NCBI GenBank assembly: GCA_030536145.1 | Contig: JAUNQN010000011.1 | Coordinates: 1-54,956, forward strand | Direction: 5' to 3' | DNA from: Akkermansia sp. | Lineage (GTDB): Bacteria > Verrucomicrobiota > Verrucomicrobiia > Verrucomicrobiales > Akkermansiaceae | Length of the DNA stretch: 54,956 bases | Shown: in pieces, positions 1 to 8,355 of the stretch | Layout of the letters: every line of letters begins with the position of its first letter | Position numbering within the stretch: the first letter of the stretch is position 1 | Made by a program: the position numbers and the translations under genes | The notes under the pieces: model-generated | The model's database searches: none | What the model was told of the DNA's origin: nothing | Seen by the model: the letters and a program-made list of their open reading frames with translations, nothing else

Positions 1-42
1 GATGCCTTCACCGCCGCGCTTACCGGCCGCAACGCCCGGTAA
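1..42 (+). CDS. 3' end of an unidentified gene (partial)
   Basis: Frame 1 reads DAFTAALTGRNAR and then TAA at 40-42, so this is probably the last 13 codons of a gene that starts left of the window. It is convergent with the SWIM gene, and a hairpin lies between them. Thirteen residues are too few to identify a family, and an open frame this short could be chance. Confidence 0.35.
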   Translation, partial: DAFTAALTGRNAR

Positions 43-65
43 GCGCCCCTGCCATTACCCCCTTC

Positions 66-97
66 GCGGTGCAGTTGCCCCACGGCGGCTGCACCGC
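66..97. terminator. hairpin between convergent genes
   Basis: The arms GCGGTGCAG (66-74) and CTGCACCGC (89-97) are perfect complements, a 9-bp stem. It sits between the end of the leftmost partial gene and the stop of the SWIM gene at 104, so it could serve both strands. There is no strong U tract, so it may be a weak terminator. Confidence 0.4.
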
Positions 98-103
98 CTT
101 GCT

Positions 104-793
104 TTACAGGGTGGTATCAATATCAATCCCGAAGGTGGATGCCAGGGCATCCGCATCAAAGGCGGAGGGTTCCGCCAGGTTGCCCTGCAGGAGCAGGGCC
201 GGATCCACCGCGCGCAGGGTAAAGAGCAGCGCGGGGTCTGCATCAATCATCACGCCGGCGGCATAGACGGCGGCTGCGGCGTGGGGGCACGGTTCCGCCC
301 AGTCCGGGCAGGTGCAGCCCATGCGCCAGTCTGCGGGTTCCGGCAGCAGGCCGCTGTCCGCATCGCACAGGCGCTCCAGCACGGCGGAATCCAGCTTGCC
401 CTCCAGCAGGGATACCAGGGAGCCGATGTGGCCGCGGCAGCTGTCCGCCAGCGCGGCAGTGCGCTCCCCGTCCAGCGGGGCTATCTCCAGGCGCACGTCG
501 TATATTTCCTCCGCGCTCACCTTGGCGCAGATAAGCCCCGGTGCCAGTTTCAGGTCCAGCACGCAGCCGTGGCGCAGCAGGGAGCGGCCGGGGGCCAGGC
601 ACAGCCCGCCGGACTCGCACCGCGCCAGGTGCCGCATCCACGCGCTGCCCCAGAAATGGGAGGCCAGCTTGCGGGAGCGGCTGACCACGGGGTGCAGCTC
701 CTCCCCCTGCCCCTGCAGCTCTGCCAGGCGCTCCTTTGCCAGCTTCTCCAGGTCTGCGGCTTTCAGGCGCGGCTGGGAAAAATCATCACACAT
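104..793 (-). CDS. SWIM zinc-finger protein
   Basis: This is a protein of about 229 residues with a C-terminal SWIM-type zinc finger, read as CTCPDWAEPCPHAA, which fits the CxCx(n)CxH pattern. SWIM domains are predicted to bind DNA or protein and occur in SWI/SNF-associated and transposase proteins. The N-terminal part is predicted helical (DLEKLAKERLAELQGQGEEL). I chose the ATG at 793 (MCDDF) because the longer frame from 850 would translate the upstream hairpin that probably terminates the epimerase transcript. It may still be co-transcribed with that epimerase, whose stop is at 873. The cellular role is unknown; it could be an accessory of an SNF2-type helicase encoded elsewhere. Confidence 0.7.
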   Translation of the reverse strand: MCDDFSQPRLKAADLEKLAKERLAELQGQGEELHPVVSRSRKLASHFWGSAWMRHLARCESGGLCLAPGRSLLRHGCVLDLKLAPGLICAKVSAEEIYDVRLEIAPLDGERTAALADSCRGHIGSLVSLLEGKLDSAVLERLCDADSGLLPEPADWRMGCTCPDWAEPCPHAAAAVYAAGVMIDADPALLFTLRAVDPALLLQGNLAEPSAFDADALASTFGIDIDTTL

Positions 794-814
794 ATCCGTG
801 GCGGGCGGGCACAA

Positions 815-848
815 GCCGGGCGCCCCGTTTTCAGGCGGGGCGCCCGGC
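815..848 (-). terminator. hairpin after the epimerase gene
   Basis: GCCGGGCGCCCC (815-826) pairs perfectly with GGGGCGCCCGGC (837-848) across a 10-base loop, 25 bases past the epimerase stop. The following minus-strand bases are not U-rich, so it may end or only attenuate transcription into the SWIM gene. Confidence 0.5.
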
Positions 849-872
849 AAGCAGTAGTCCTTGCAGCGGGGC

Positions 873-1796
873 TTACTTGGTCACGCTCTTGAAGTAGTCG
901 AGCGTCACCTTCAGGCCCTCCTCCAGCGTGTACTTGGGGCGCCAACCGGCGGCGCGCAGCTTGTCGGCACAGGCGCGGGAGTGTTTCACATCGCCCGGGC
1001 GCTCCGGCAGGTGCACCACCTTGGAGGTGGAGCCGGCGGCCTCGATGATGATTTCCGCCAGCTTGTTGATGGTAATCTGGCCACCGTAGCCCACGTTGTT
1101 CACGCCGGTAACCTCCGGGTGCTCGGCCACATAGGTCAGGCCACCCACAATGTCCTTCACATAGATGAAGTCACGGGTCTGCTCGCCGTCGCCGAAGACG
1201 GTGATATCCTCGCCCTTGATGGCCTTCTCCATGAAAATGGGTACGGCGGCGGCATAGGCGCCCTTGGGATCCTGGCGCGGGCCGAACACGTTGAAGAAGC
1301 GGCACACGCCCGTGTTCACCTGGCCGGTGGTGCGGAACATCTCCAGGTAGTACTCGCCGTCCAGCTTGGTGATGCCGTACGGGCTCTTGGGCTCCGGGTA
1401 CATGGTCTCCACCTTGGGCACCACGGGGTTGTCGCCGTAAATGGCGGCGGAGGAGGCAAGCACCACCTTCTTCACGCCGGCCTTGGCGGCCTCTTCCAGC
1501 ACCACCAGCAGACCATTCACGTTCAGGTCCAGGCACTCGCGGATCTTGGTCATGGATTCCGGCACGGAAACCAGGGCGGCCATGTGGAACACATAGTCCA
1601 CGCCCTCAATGGCCTTGGCCACAATCTCACGGTCCGTGATGGAGCCCTCGAACAGGGTGACCTTCAGGCCATCCAGGTTCTTCTTGTAGCCCGTGCGGAA
1701 GTTGTCCAGCACGCGCACTTCCTCTGCTATACCCTGGTAATGCTCAGCAATGTGAGAACCGATGAATCCGGCACCGCCGGTGATAAGTACTTTCAT
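873..1796 (-). CDS. NAD-dependent nucleotide-sugar epimerase/dehydratase
   Basis: This 307-residue protein belongs to the extended SDR family. The N-terminal Rossmann motif is GGAGFIG (residues 7-13), followed by the active-site SSAAIYG and the catalytic Tyr-Lys pair in SPYGITK. The C-terminal half has the substrate-side motifs FFNVFGPRQDP and RDFIYVKDI. It most resembles the short UDP-glucose/UDP-GlcNAc 4-epimerase group (WbpP/GalE-like), which supplies sugars for surface polysaccharide. The exact substrate cannot be told from sequence. A second, clearer galE lies at 4438-5427, so this copy may act on N-acetylated or uronic sugars. The start is the ATG of MKVLITGG. Confidence 0.85.
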   Translation of the reverse strand: MKVLITGGAGFIGSHIAEHYQGIAEEVRVLDNFRTGYKKNLDGLKVTLFEGSITDREIVAKAIEGVDYVFHMAALVSVPESMTKIRECLDLNVNGLLVVLEEAAKAGVKKVVLASSAAIYGDNPVVPKVETMYPEPKSPYGITKLDGEYYLEMFRTTGQVNTGVCRFFNVFGPRQDPKGAYAAAVPIFMEKAIKGEDITVFGDGEQTRDFIYVKDIVGGLTYVAEHPEVTGVNNVGYGGQITINKLAEIIIEAAGSTSKVVHLPERPGDVKHSRACADKLRAAGWRPKYTLEEGLKVTLDYFKSVTK

Positions 1797-1908
1797 AAAG
1801 ATGAGGTTAGAGTTGACAAGGCGATTCTACCGCTTTCCGGCGCAGAAATCAAGCTCGCATTCCAAAAATCGCACGCGGGCGCATGGGCGGGGGCCGGTTT
1901 CAAAACAC

Positions 1909-1937
1909 TTGCCACGCAGGCGGGTTTGCTATATGAT
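1909..1937 (+). promoter_or_regulatory. promoter of the Sel1 gene
   Basis: TTGCCA (1909-1914), 17 bases, TATGAT (1932-1937). Transcription would start near 1944, giving a leader of about 13 bases before the ATG at 1957. Confidence 0.65.
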
Positions 1938-1956
1938 GGGCGGCAGGAAGCAACAC

Positions 1957-3345
1957 ATGAAAGCAAAATCCCTTACAAGCCTGGCCCTGGCACTGGCCGC
2001 CGGAATCCTGTTCACGCCCCCTGCCCACGCGCAGATGCTGCAGCAGCAGCCGGAGATAGACATAGCCAAATGCACCGCCGCCGCAGAGGGCGGGGAGCCC
2101 ATAGCCCAATGCACGCTGGGCCTGTGCTACCGCCAGGGGAACGGCGTGCCGCGGGATTTTGCCAAGGCCGTGGAGTGGTTCCGCAAGGCCGCGGAACAAG
2201 GGCACGCGGAATCCCAGTTCTACATGGGCGTGTGCTACTGCAAGGGTGAGGGCGTGGAGCGGGATTTTGCCAAGGGGGCGGAGTGGCTGGCCAAGGCTGC
2301 CGCGCAGGGTTCCCCGGAGGCGCAGAACAACCTGGCCAACCTGTACCGCGACGGCCTGGGCGTGCCGCAGGACCTCAAGAAGGCACTGGAGCTCTTTACC
2401 CTGGCGGCGGCACAGGGGCTGCCGGGCGCCCTGTGTACCGTGGGCAACAGCTACCGCCACGGCGTGCTGAACCCCAAGGACCCCAAGAAGGCGCTGGACC
2501 TGTACCGCGCCGCCGCCGGCCAGGGGCACGGCGAGGCCCTGTACAACATGGGGGACTGCTATGCCAAGGGCGACGGCACCAGGCAGAACTATGACCTGGC
2601 GGCGGGCTGTTTCCGCGCCGCCGCAGAGGCCGGCTACATGCCCGGCGCATACTCCCTGGCCATGTGCCTGGCCAAGGGGCTGGGCGTGCCGCAGGATTTG
2701 GGGCAGTCCGCCGCCTGGCTGCAGAAGGCGGCAGAGGCCGGCGTGCCTGCCGCCCAGTACAACCTGAGCATTTGTTTCATGAAAGGCATAGGCGTGGAAA
2801 AGGATGCAGCCGCCGGGGCCAAGTGGTGCCGCGCCGCCGCAGAGCAGGAAGTGCCTGCGGCCCAGTTCAACCTGGGCCTGTACTGCCGAGAGGGCGTGGG
2901 CACGCCCAGGAGCGACGAGGAGGCCGCGCACTGGTTCACCCGCGCGGCCGGCCAGGGCCACCTGCCGTCCATGAATGAGCTGGGCACCTGCTACAAGGAC
3001 GGCCGCGGCGTGCAGAAGGACCCGGCGCGCGCGGTGGAACTGTTCCGCAAGGCCGCAGAGGCCGGCAACACCCTTGCCATGTGCAACCTGGCCCTGTGCT
3101 ACGGCAAAGGTGTGGGCGTGGAGCAGAGCGATACGGAGATGGCGCGCTATTTCCAGCTGGCCGCCCAGGCGGGAGAACCCCGCGCCCAGTTCAGCCTGGG
3201 CACCTGCTATGCCCACGGCCTGGGTGTGCAGAAGGACCTGCCCCAAGCCCGCCACTGGCTGCAGCAGGCCGCATCCCACGGCCACAGGGAGGCCGCAGAC
3301 GCCCTCCACCGCCTGGAGCAGGAATCCCCCCAGGGGCAGGAATAG
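1957..3345 (+). CDS. secreted Sel1-repeat protein
   Basis: This 462-residue protein has a signal peptide (MKAKSLTSLALALAAGILF, then an AHAQ cleavage region). The rest is about eleven 36-residue Sel1-like (TPR-like) repeats, with recurring AQxxLGxCYxxGxGV and DxxKAxxWxxKAAxQG units from about residue 50 to the end. Sel1 repeats form an alpha solenoid that binds proteins. In bacteria they often act in envelope homeostasis, signalling or host interaction. The start at 1957 was chosen for the signal peptide and the GGAAG just upstream; an earlier in-frame ATG at 1934 would fall inside the -10 box. Many repeats carry a Cys in the LCY/GCY position, which could form disulfides outside the cytoplasm. 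The partner is unknown. Confidence 0.85.
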   Translation: MKAKSLTSLALALAAGILFTPPAHAQMLQQQPEIDIAKCTAAAEGGEPIAQCTLGLCYRQGNGVPRDFAKAVEWFRKAAEQGHAESQFYMGVCYCKGEGVERDFAKGAEWLAKAAAQGSPEAQNNLANLYRDGLGVPQDLKKALELFTLAAAQGLPGALCTVGNSYRHGVLNPKDPKKALDLYRAAAGQGHGEALYNMGDCYAKGDGTRQNYDLAAGCFRAAAEAGYMPGAYSLAMCLAKGLGVPQDLGQSAAWLQKAAEAGVPAAQYNLSICFMKGIGVEKDAAAGAKWCRAAAEQEVPAAQFNLGLYCREGVGTPRSDEEAAHWFTRAAGQGHLPSMNELGTCYKDGRGVQKDPARAVELFRKAAEAGNTLAMCNLALCYGKGVGVEQSDTEMARYFQLAAQAGEPRAQFSLGTCYAHGLGVQKDLPQARHWLQQAASHGHREAADALHRLEQESPQGQE

Positions 3346-3403
3346 CCCCGCGCCCGGTTCTCGGGGAATTGCGCGTATTCCGCAGATTCCCTGAATTCTT
3401 GGG

Positions 3404-3432
3404 TTGAAGTGCCGCCCCGCGTGTGGTAAAAT
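3404..3432 (+). promoter_or_regulatory. promoter of the transaldolase gene
   Basis: TTGAAG (3404-3409), 17 bases, TAAAAT (3427-3432). The predicted start is only 7-8 bases before the ATG at 3447, with no ribosome-binding site, so the mRNA is almost leaderless. Confidence 0.65.
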
Positions 3433-3446
3433 ACCCCCGCATCATT

Positions 3447-4400
3447 ATGGCTACACAGCTTGACCAACTGAAACAGTACACCACCGTGGTGGCAGACACG
3501 GGCGATTTCCGCCAGATGGAGGAATTCTCCCCTCAGGATGCCACTACCAATCCCTCCCTTATCCTGGCCGCTGCCGCCAAGCCGGAATACCGCCCCATCC
3601 TGGATGGCGTGGTGGCGGAGTTCAAGGCCACCGCGGCAGACCCCACAGACATCGGCGCCCTCATGGACCGCGTCATCGTGGCGTTCGGCCTGGAAATCCT
3701 CAAGCGCGTGCCCGGCCGAGTCTCCAGCGAGGTGGACGCCCGCCTTTCCTTTGACACGGAAGCCACCGTGCAGAAGGCACGCGACATCATGGCCCTGTAC
3801 GAGGCCGTCGGCATCCCGCGTGAGCGCGTGCTCATCAAGATAGCCTCCACGTGGGAGGGTATCAAGGCCGCGGAGCAGCTGGAGAAGGAGGGCATACACT
3901 GCAACCTTACCCTGCTGTTCAGCATGGTGCAGGCCGTGGCCTGTGCAGAGGCCGGCGTGCGCCTCATCTCCCCCTTTGTAGGCCGTATCCTGGATTGGTA
4001 CAAGAACGCCACCGGGCAGGACTACACCGCAGAGACGGACCCCGGCGTGCTCTCCGTGCGCAGCATCTACAACTACTACAAGAAGTTCGGCTACGGCGTG
4101 CAGATCATGGGCGCCTCCTTCCGCAACAAGGGGGAAGTGCTGGCCCTGGCCGGGTGCGACCTGCTCACCATCTCCCCCAACCTGCTGGCGGAACTGGCCG
4201 CCAGCGACGAGCCCGTGGCCCCCTGCCTTTCCGTGGAGGCCGCCAAGGCCAGCGACACGGAGCGCATTCCCGCAGATGAGAAGAGCTTCCGTTTCCTGTT
4301 CAACGAGGATGCCATGGCCACCGAGAAGACGGCCGAGGGCATCCGCCGTTTCTCTGCCGACATCCGCAAGCTGGAGGCCCTGCTGGCCGGCATGCTCTGA
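3447..4400 (+). CDS. tal: transaldolase
   Basis: This 317-residue protein matches the length and motifs of TalB-type transaldolase. It moves a dihydroxyacetone unit between sedoheptulose 7-phosphate and glyceraldehyde 3-phosphate in the non-oxidative pentose phosphate pathway. DATTNPSLI lies near residue 31. The Schiff-base lysine is K131 in [10 protein letters not shown], matching K132 of E. coli TalB. NLTLLFS and [13 protein letters not shown] follow as in the family. The ATG at 3447 gives MATQLDQLK, typical of the family; the frame upstream from 3423 overlaps the promoter. A galE gene follows after 37 bases on the same strand, so the two are probably co-transcribed. Confidence 0.95.
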   Translation: MATQLDQLKQYTTVVADTGDFRQMEEFSPQDATTNPSLILAAAAKPEYRPILDGVVAEFKATAADPTDIGALMDRVIVAFGLEILKRVPGRVSSEVDARLSFDTEATVQKARDIMALYEAVGIPRERVLIKIASTWEGIKAAEQLEKEGIHCNLTLLFSMVQAVACAEAGVRLISPFVGRILDWYKNATGQDYTAETDPGVLSVRSIYNYYKKFGYGVQIMGASFRNKGEVLALAGCDLLTISPNLLAELAASDEPVAPCLSVEAAKASDTERIPADEKSFRFLFNEDAMATEKTAEGIRRFSADIRKLEALLAGML

Positions 4401-4437
4401 TTCCTCACCCCCTCTCAACCACAAAACAATCACTATC

Positions 4438-5427
4438 ATGAAAGTACTCGTAACTGGTGGTGCCGGCTACATCGGCTCCCACACTGTGCGCCAGCTCGTG
4501 AAGGCCGGCGCAGATGTCACCGTGCTCGACAGCATGGTCTACGGCCACCCCGCCGCTATCGTCGACAAGGAGGTCAAGCTCGTCAAGGGCGACCTGGGCG
4601 ACCCCGCCGTGGTCTACCCCCTGCTGGTCAACGGCAAGTTCGACGCCGTGGTGCACTTTGCCGCCTTCATCCAGGTGGGCGAATCCGTGCAGGACCCGCT
4701 GAAATACTATGAGAACAACATCGCCAAGCCCCTGGTGCTGCTGCGCGCCATGATTCTCTCCGGCACCAAGCGCTTCGTGTTCTCCTCCACCTGCGCCACG
4801 TACGGCGTGCCCACCCAGGTCCCCATCCCGGAGACGGAGAAGCAGGACCCCATCAACCCCTACGGCGGCTCCAAGTTCATGCTGGAGAAGGTCTGCAAGG
4901 ACTGCGACCGCGCCTACGGCCTCAAGAGCGTATTCCTGCGCTACTTCAACGCCTCCGGTTCCTCCGTGGACGGTGCCATCGGTGAGGACCACGAGCCGGA
5001 ATCCCACCTCATCCCCGTCATCCTGCAGGCCATCAAGGGCGAGCGCCCCGGCATCACCGTCTTCGGCACGGACTACGACACCCCGGACGGCACCTGCATC
5101 CGCGACTACATCCACGTGGATGACCTGGCCGACGCCCACCTGCGCGCCCTGGACTACCTGATGAAGGGCGGTGAGACCAACTGGTTCAACCTGGGCACCG
5201 GCAAGGGCCTCTCCGTGAAGGAAATCATCGACGCCGCCGAGAAGGTGACCGGCATGAAGGCTCCCGTGACCTACGGCGACCGCCGCGAGGGCGACCCGCC
5301 CCGCCTGATTGCGAATGCCCGCAAGGCCGCGGAGGTGCTGGGCTGGATTCCCAAGTACCAGGATGCCCACGCCATCGTGGAGACCGCCTGGAAGTGGTTC
5401 AACGGCCCCCGCGGCGGCCACTATTAA
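4438..5427 (+). CDS. galE: UDP-glucose 4-epimerase
   Basis: This 329-residue protein has the standard GalE layout. GGAGYIGSH (residues 7-15) binds NAD, the active site has SSTCATYG and the Tyr-Lys pair in NPYGGSK, and the later motifs are RYFNASG, EDHEPESHLIP and RDYIHVDDLA. It interconverts UDP-glucose and UDP-galactose for galactose use and for making galactose-containing surface glycans. It follows tal closely with no visible ribosome-binding site. A strong intrinsic terminator lies 32 bases downstream, so tal-galE is a two-gene unit. The C-terminus (NGPRGGHY) is as long as expected. Confidence 0.95.
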   Translation: MKVLVTGGAGYIGSHTVRQLVKAGADVTVLDSMVYGHPAAIVDKEVKLVKGDLGDPAVVYPLLVNGKFDAVVHFAAFIQVGESVQDPLKYYENNIAKPLVLLRAMILSGTKRFVFSSTCATYGVPTQVPIPETEKQDPINPYGGSKFMLEKVCKDCDRAYGLKSVFLRYFNASGSSVDGAIGEDHEPESHLIPVILQAIKGERPGITVFGTDYDTPDGTCIRDYIHVDDLADAHLRALDYLMKGGETNWFNLGTGKGLSVKEIIDAAEKVTGMKAPVTYGDRREGDPPRLIANARKAAEVLGWIPKYQDAHAIVETAWKWFNGPRGGHY

Positions 5428-5458
5428 GCCGCCCGCGCCCGTACGCGCCCCTTTTCAG

Positions 5459-5490
5459 CAGGCAGGAACCGCACGGTTCCTGCCTGTTTT
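5459..5490 (+). terminator. intrinsic terminator after galE
   Basis: A perfect 12-bp stem, CAGGCAGGAACC (5459-5470) with GGTTCCTGCCTG (5475-5486), closes a 4-base loop and is followed by TTTT. Confidence 0.9.
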
Positions 5491-5503
5491 CCTGTCATCC
5501 CGC

Positions 5504-5532
5504 TTCCGCTGCGGGCGCGTTTATGGTATGCT
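5504..5532 (+). promoter_or_regulatory. leaderless-type promoter
   Basis: The -10 box TATGCT (5527-5532) ends exactly six bases before the ATG at 5539, so transcription should begin at the start codon. The -35 hexamer, 17 bases upstream (TTCCGC, 5504-5509), is weak. Confidence 0.5.
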
Positions 5533-5538
5533 GCGGGC

Positions 5539-6048
5539 ATGGCAGTAGAAAGTTTTGCAGGACACTCCCCCGTGCTGGATTCCCCCGCCTTTGTGGCAGC
5601 CAGCGCAGACATCATCGGCCGGGCCAGCCTGGCCCCCGGCTCCTCCGTATGGTACAACACCACCATCCGCGCAGACCTGGCCCCCGTCGTCATCGGCCCC
5701 GGCAGCAACGTGCAGGACAACTCCTGCATCCACGTGGAGCACGGCCAGGGCTGCACCGTGGGGGCAAACGTGACCATCGGCCACTGCGCCACCCTGCACG
5801 CCTGCACCGTGGAGGACGACTGTCTCATCGGCATGGGAGCCATTGTGCTGGATGGCGCGGTCATCGGCCGCGGCTCCATTGTGGGCGCGCATGCCCTGGT
5901 GACCAAGAACACTGTCATCCCCCCGCACAGCTTGGTGCTGGGCTCCCCTGCCAAGGTGGCCAAGCCCCTGCCCCCGGAAACGGCGGAGGCCAACCGCGCC
6001 CACGCGCAGGAATACCGCGCCCTGGCTGAACAGTACGCCGCCAGGTAG
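5539..6048 (+). CDS. gamma-class carbonic anhydrase-like hexapeptide protein
   Basis: This 169-residue left-handed beta-helix protein belongs to the YrdA/PaaY/CaiE branch of the gamma carbonic anhydrase family. The motifs SSVWYNTTIRADLAPVVIG, NVQDNSCIHVEHG and VGANVTIGHCATLHACTVED are characteristic. The histidines in IHVE, IGHCATLH and the later strand are the usual trimer-interface metal ligands. Real carbonic anhydrase activity is proven for only part of the family, so the biochemical role is uncertain. The start is the ATG at 5539, directly downstream of a -10 box, with no ribosome-binding site. The C-terminal helix (ETAEANRAHAQEYRALAEQY) is typical. Confidence 0.85.
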   Translation: MAVESFAGHSPVLDSPAFVAASADIIGRASLAPGSSVWYNTTIRADLAPVVIGPGSNVQDNSCIHVEHGQGCTVGANVTIGHCATLHACTVEDDCLIGMGAIVLDGAVIGRGSIVGAHALVTKNTVIPPHSLVLGSPAKVAKPLPPETAEANRAHAQEYRALAEQYAAR

Positions 6049-6060
6049 GCTTTTTTGTGT

Positions 6061-6089
6061 TTGCCATACCACCGGGTTTTTGTTAGAAT
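6061..6089 (+). promoter_or_regulatory. promoter of the M60 peptidase gene
   Basis: TTGCCA (6061-6066), 17 bases, TAGAAT (6084-6089). The leader to the ATG at 6155 is about 58 bases. Confidence 0.65.
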
Positions 6090-6154
6090 GGCCGGAAGCC
6101 GGGAGCGTGCCTGCATGCGTTTCCCGGCGCAGAACCATTGAACAGAACCTGTAG

Positions 6155-8158
6155 ATGAAAAAGTCTTCCTTGATACTGTTGTGCCTGGGCAGCGTGGCCT
6201 GGGCTGCCTCCCCGGCGGTGGATACCCTGCTGGACTCCGTGCCCGTGCCGCCGCCCGCATCCCTGCATGAGGCGGTCATCCAGGGGAACCTGCCCCGCCT
6301 GAAGGAGCTGGCCGCACAGAAGAACACCGCCCTGGATGCCCGCGACGAGGACGGCAAGACAGCCCTGCACTTGGCGGTGGAGACAGGCAAGCCGGATTTT
6401 GCGGCGGCTCTGCTGGCCGCCGGGGCCAACCCCGCCGCCGTGGACCGTGAGGGAAAGCCCGCCTCTGCCGCCCCCGGCACACAGAAATACTATGGGGCCG
6501 CAGAGCTGAACGCCCCCGGCGCAGACCGGGAGGAGACCTACCGCCACCGCCGCATTTCCGCCTACCTGGACACCAAGAAACAGGTGGAGCTCTACAAGAA
6601 CTCCCCCTACGACCCCTTTGAGAACGCCCTGGGCATCTACTGCAAGAAGGACGAGACCGTGCGCCTCACCATCAATGGTACCCCCGGCGGCGAGCTCTGC
6701 CTCATCGTGAAAGGCTATGACCAAAACGACGACGGCGACGAGTGGTCCCTGCAGGTGGGCACCAACACCATCACCTCCCAGAAGGACGGCCTGCTCTACC
6801 TGGGCTACCGCAAGGCGGCGCCGGACACCGCTGCACCGGATATCGACGTCACCATCACCGGCGGCAGCATCAACGGCGTGATGACGGATGCCGACAGTGG
6901 GGAAACCTGGCAGAAGCTGCTGGCCGGAGCCAGCGCCCCCTGGCTGGACCTGCTGGGCAGGCGCACCCACCTGGTGCTGCCCGTGGATTCCCTGCGGGCA
7001 TACTGCCCCGCCCGCGGTGCGGAGCTGCTGGCGCTGTATGAGCGCATCATTGAGCTGGAGCAGCAGCTCTGCGGCTGGGACAAGTACGGTGCCCCCGGGA
7101 ACCATATCCTGGGCCGCGTGATTTATGACGGCTACATGTTTGCTGATGAGCGCGGCGCCGCTTTCTGCAAGGACAGCATGCCCCAGCTCTGCAACCCGGA
7201 CACCGTGACCGGCGACACCTGCTGGGGCCTGGCCCATGAGTTCGGCCACGTGAACCAGACCCAGCCCGGCATGCTCTGGAAAGGCATGACAGAGGTGACC
7301 AACAACCTCTACTCCCTGTGGTGCCAGTACAACCTGGGCGCCAGGGACATACGCGCGGAGCACGAGGAGACACCGGGATTCGGCGGCGTGGGGAGCCTGC
7401 GCGGCGGCCACTATGACGTGCATGTAAACGGCGCCATGGTGAAGGGAGAACCCTGGCAGTTCCAGAACATAGGCGCCACGCCCCACCCCTTTGTCTGCGG
7501 TGACGTGTTTGCCACCCTGATTCCCTTCTGGCAGCTCCAGCTCTACTGCGCCTGCGCCCGCGGCATGCAGGACTTCTACCCGGATATCTACCAGGATGTC
7601 CGCAAGACGGATGAATCACGCATGACCAACGGAGAGCTGCGCATGCTTTTCCTGCGCCGCGCGTGTGACAGCGCCAAGCTGGACCTCACCCGCTTCTTCC
7701 TGCAGGCCGGCATGCTCGCTCCCGTCAGCCGCGGCATCTTCGACTACGAGGACGCCTGGTTGAGCATCACCCCGGACATGCTCCGCAACACCGTGGAGGC
7801 CATCAAAGCCAAGAACTACCCGGAGCCGGACAGCACTGTCATCAACTACATCACCGTGAACACCCTGCCCCAGTTCCGCGACCGCCTGGCCGTGGAGCCC
7901 CCTGCCCCGGGCAGCTTCACCCCCACCGTGCAGGACGGCAAACTGGAAATCCCCGCCGGGGTGTGGAAGAACGCCGTGGCATTCGAGGCTTACGGAACCG
8001 ATGAAAAGGGCGGCGAACACCTGCTGCGCATCTCCCTGCGCGGCCTGAACCATAAGGACAACGATTCCACCACCGTGTTCTGCCCCGCCGGCACCACCTG
8101 CGTGAAAGCCGTGCAGTGGGACGGCACACGCTACACCGTGCCGGTAACCAAGCCCTGA
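6155..8158 (+). CDS. secreted M60 (enhancin-like) metallopeptidase with ankyrin N-terminus
   Basis: This 667-residue protein has a signal peptide (MKKSSLILLCLGSVAWA). Residues ~35-100 hold ankyrin-type repeats (DEDGKTALHLAVETGKPDFAAALLAAGANP). The peptidase M60 domain follows, with the zinc site HEFGH at residues 361-365 and a downstream Glu in GMTEVTNN, the M60 gluzincin pattern. M60 enzymes cleave mucin-type O-glycoproteins and are abundant in Akkermansia-type gut bacteria and pathogens, so a role in mucin or host glycoprotein breakdown is likely. The C-terminal ~100 residues look like a beta-sandwich accessory domain. It has its own promoter and a strong terminator, so it is monocistronic. 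Ankyrin repeats on a secreted M60 enzyme are unusual. Confidence 0.9.
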   Translation: MKKSSLILLCLGSVAWAASPAVDTLLDSVPVPPPASLHEAVIQGNLPRLKELAAQKNTALDARDEDGKTALHLAVETGKPDFAAALLAAGANPAAVDREGKPASAAPGTQKYYGAAELNAPGADREETYRHRRISAYLDTKKQVELYKNSPYDPFENALGIYCKKDETVRLTINGTPGGELCLIVKGYDQNDDGDEWSLQVGTNTITSQKDGLLYLGYRKAAPDTAAPDIDVTITGGSINGVMTDADSGETWQKLLAGASAPWLDLLGRRTHLVLPVDSLRAYCPARGAELLALYERIIELEQQLCGWDKYGAPGNHILGRVIYDGYMFADERGAAFCKDSMPQLCNPDTVTGDTCWGLAHEFGHVNQTQPGMLWKGMTEVTNNLYSLWCQYNLGARDIRAEHEETPGFGGVGSLRGGHYDVHVNGAMVKGEPWQFQNIGATPHPFVCGDVFATLIPFWQLQLYCACARGMQDFYPDIYQDVRKTDESRMTNGELRMLFLRRACDSAKLDLTRFFLQAGMLAPVSRGIFDYEDAWLSITPDMLRNTVEAIKAKNYPEPDSTVINYITVNTLPQFRDRLAVEPPAPGSFTPTVQDGKLEIPAGVWKNAVAFEAYGTDEKGGEHLLRISLRGLNHKDNDSTTVFCPAGTTCVKAVQWDGTRYTVPVTKP

Positions 8159-8178
8159 TTCCCGCACTCCATACACGC

Positions 8179-8222
8179 GGCACGCCCGCTCCCGTATACC
8201 GGGAGCGGGCGTGCCTTTTGTT
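8179..8222 (+). terminator. intrinsic terminator after the M60 gene
   Basis: A perfect 15-bp stem (GGCACGCCCGCTCCC at 8179-8193 with its complement at 8201-8215) has a 7-base loop and is followed by TTTTGTT. Confidence 0.95.
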
Positions 8223-8295
8223 ACGCATCCTGCCCACGGGGGCACTCAAGGCACCTTCCCCAACCGATTTCGCTAATTTTTCCGAAACTTTTAAA

Positions 8296-8328
8296 TTGAC
8301 TTGTTCTAAGAAAAATGATAAGTACAAT
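8296..8328 (+). promoter_or_regulatory. promoter of the IdeS-like protease gene
   Basis: TTGACT (8296-8301) or TTGTTC (8301-8306) precedes TACAAT (8323-8328). The 14-mer TTGACTTGTTCTAA (8296-8309) recurs with one change in the nrdA promoter at 18224. The region from 8260 is AT-rich compared with its surroundings. Confidence 0.5.
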
Positions 8329-8355
8329 CCGCAGACCCTAACCTGCCAATAATCC

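Noticed and set aside
1900..3309. Long minus-strand frame opposite the Sel1 gene
   Set aside because: A shadow of the repeat-coding gene. The plus-strand protein has a signal peptide and clear repeats.
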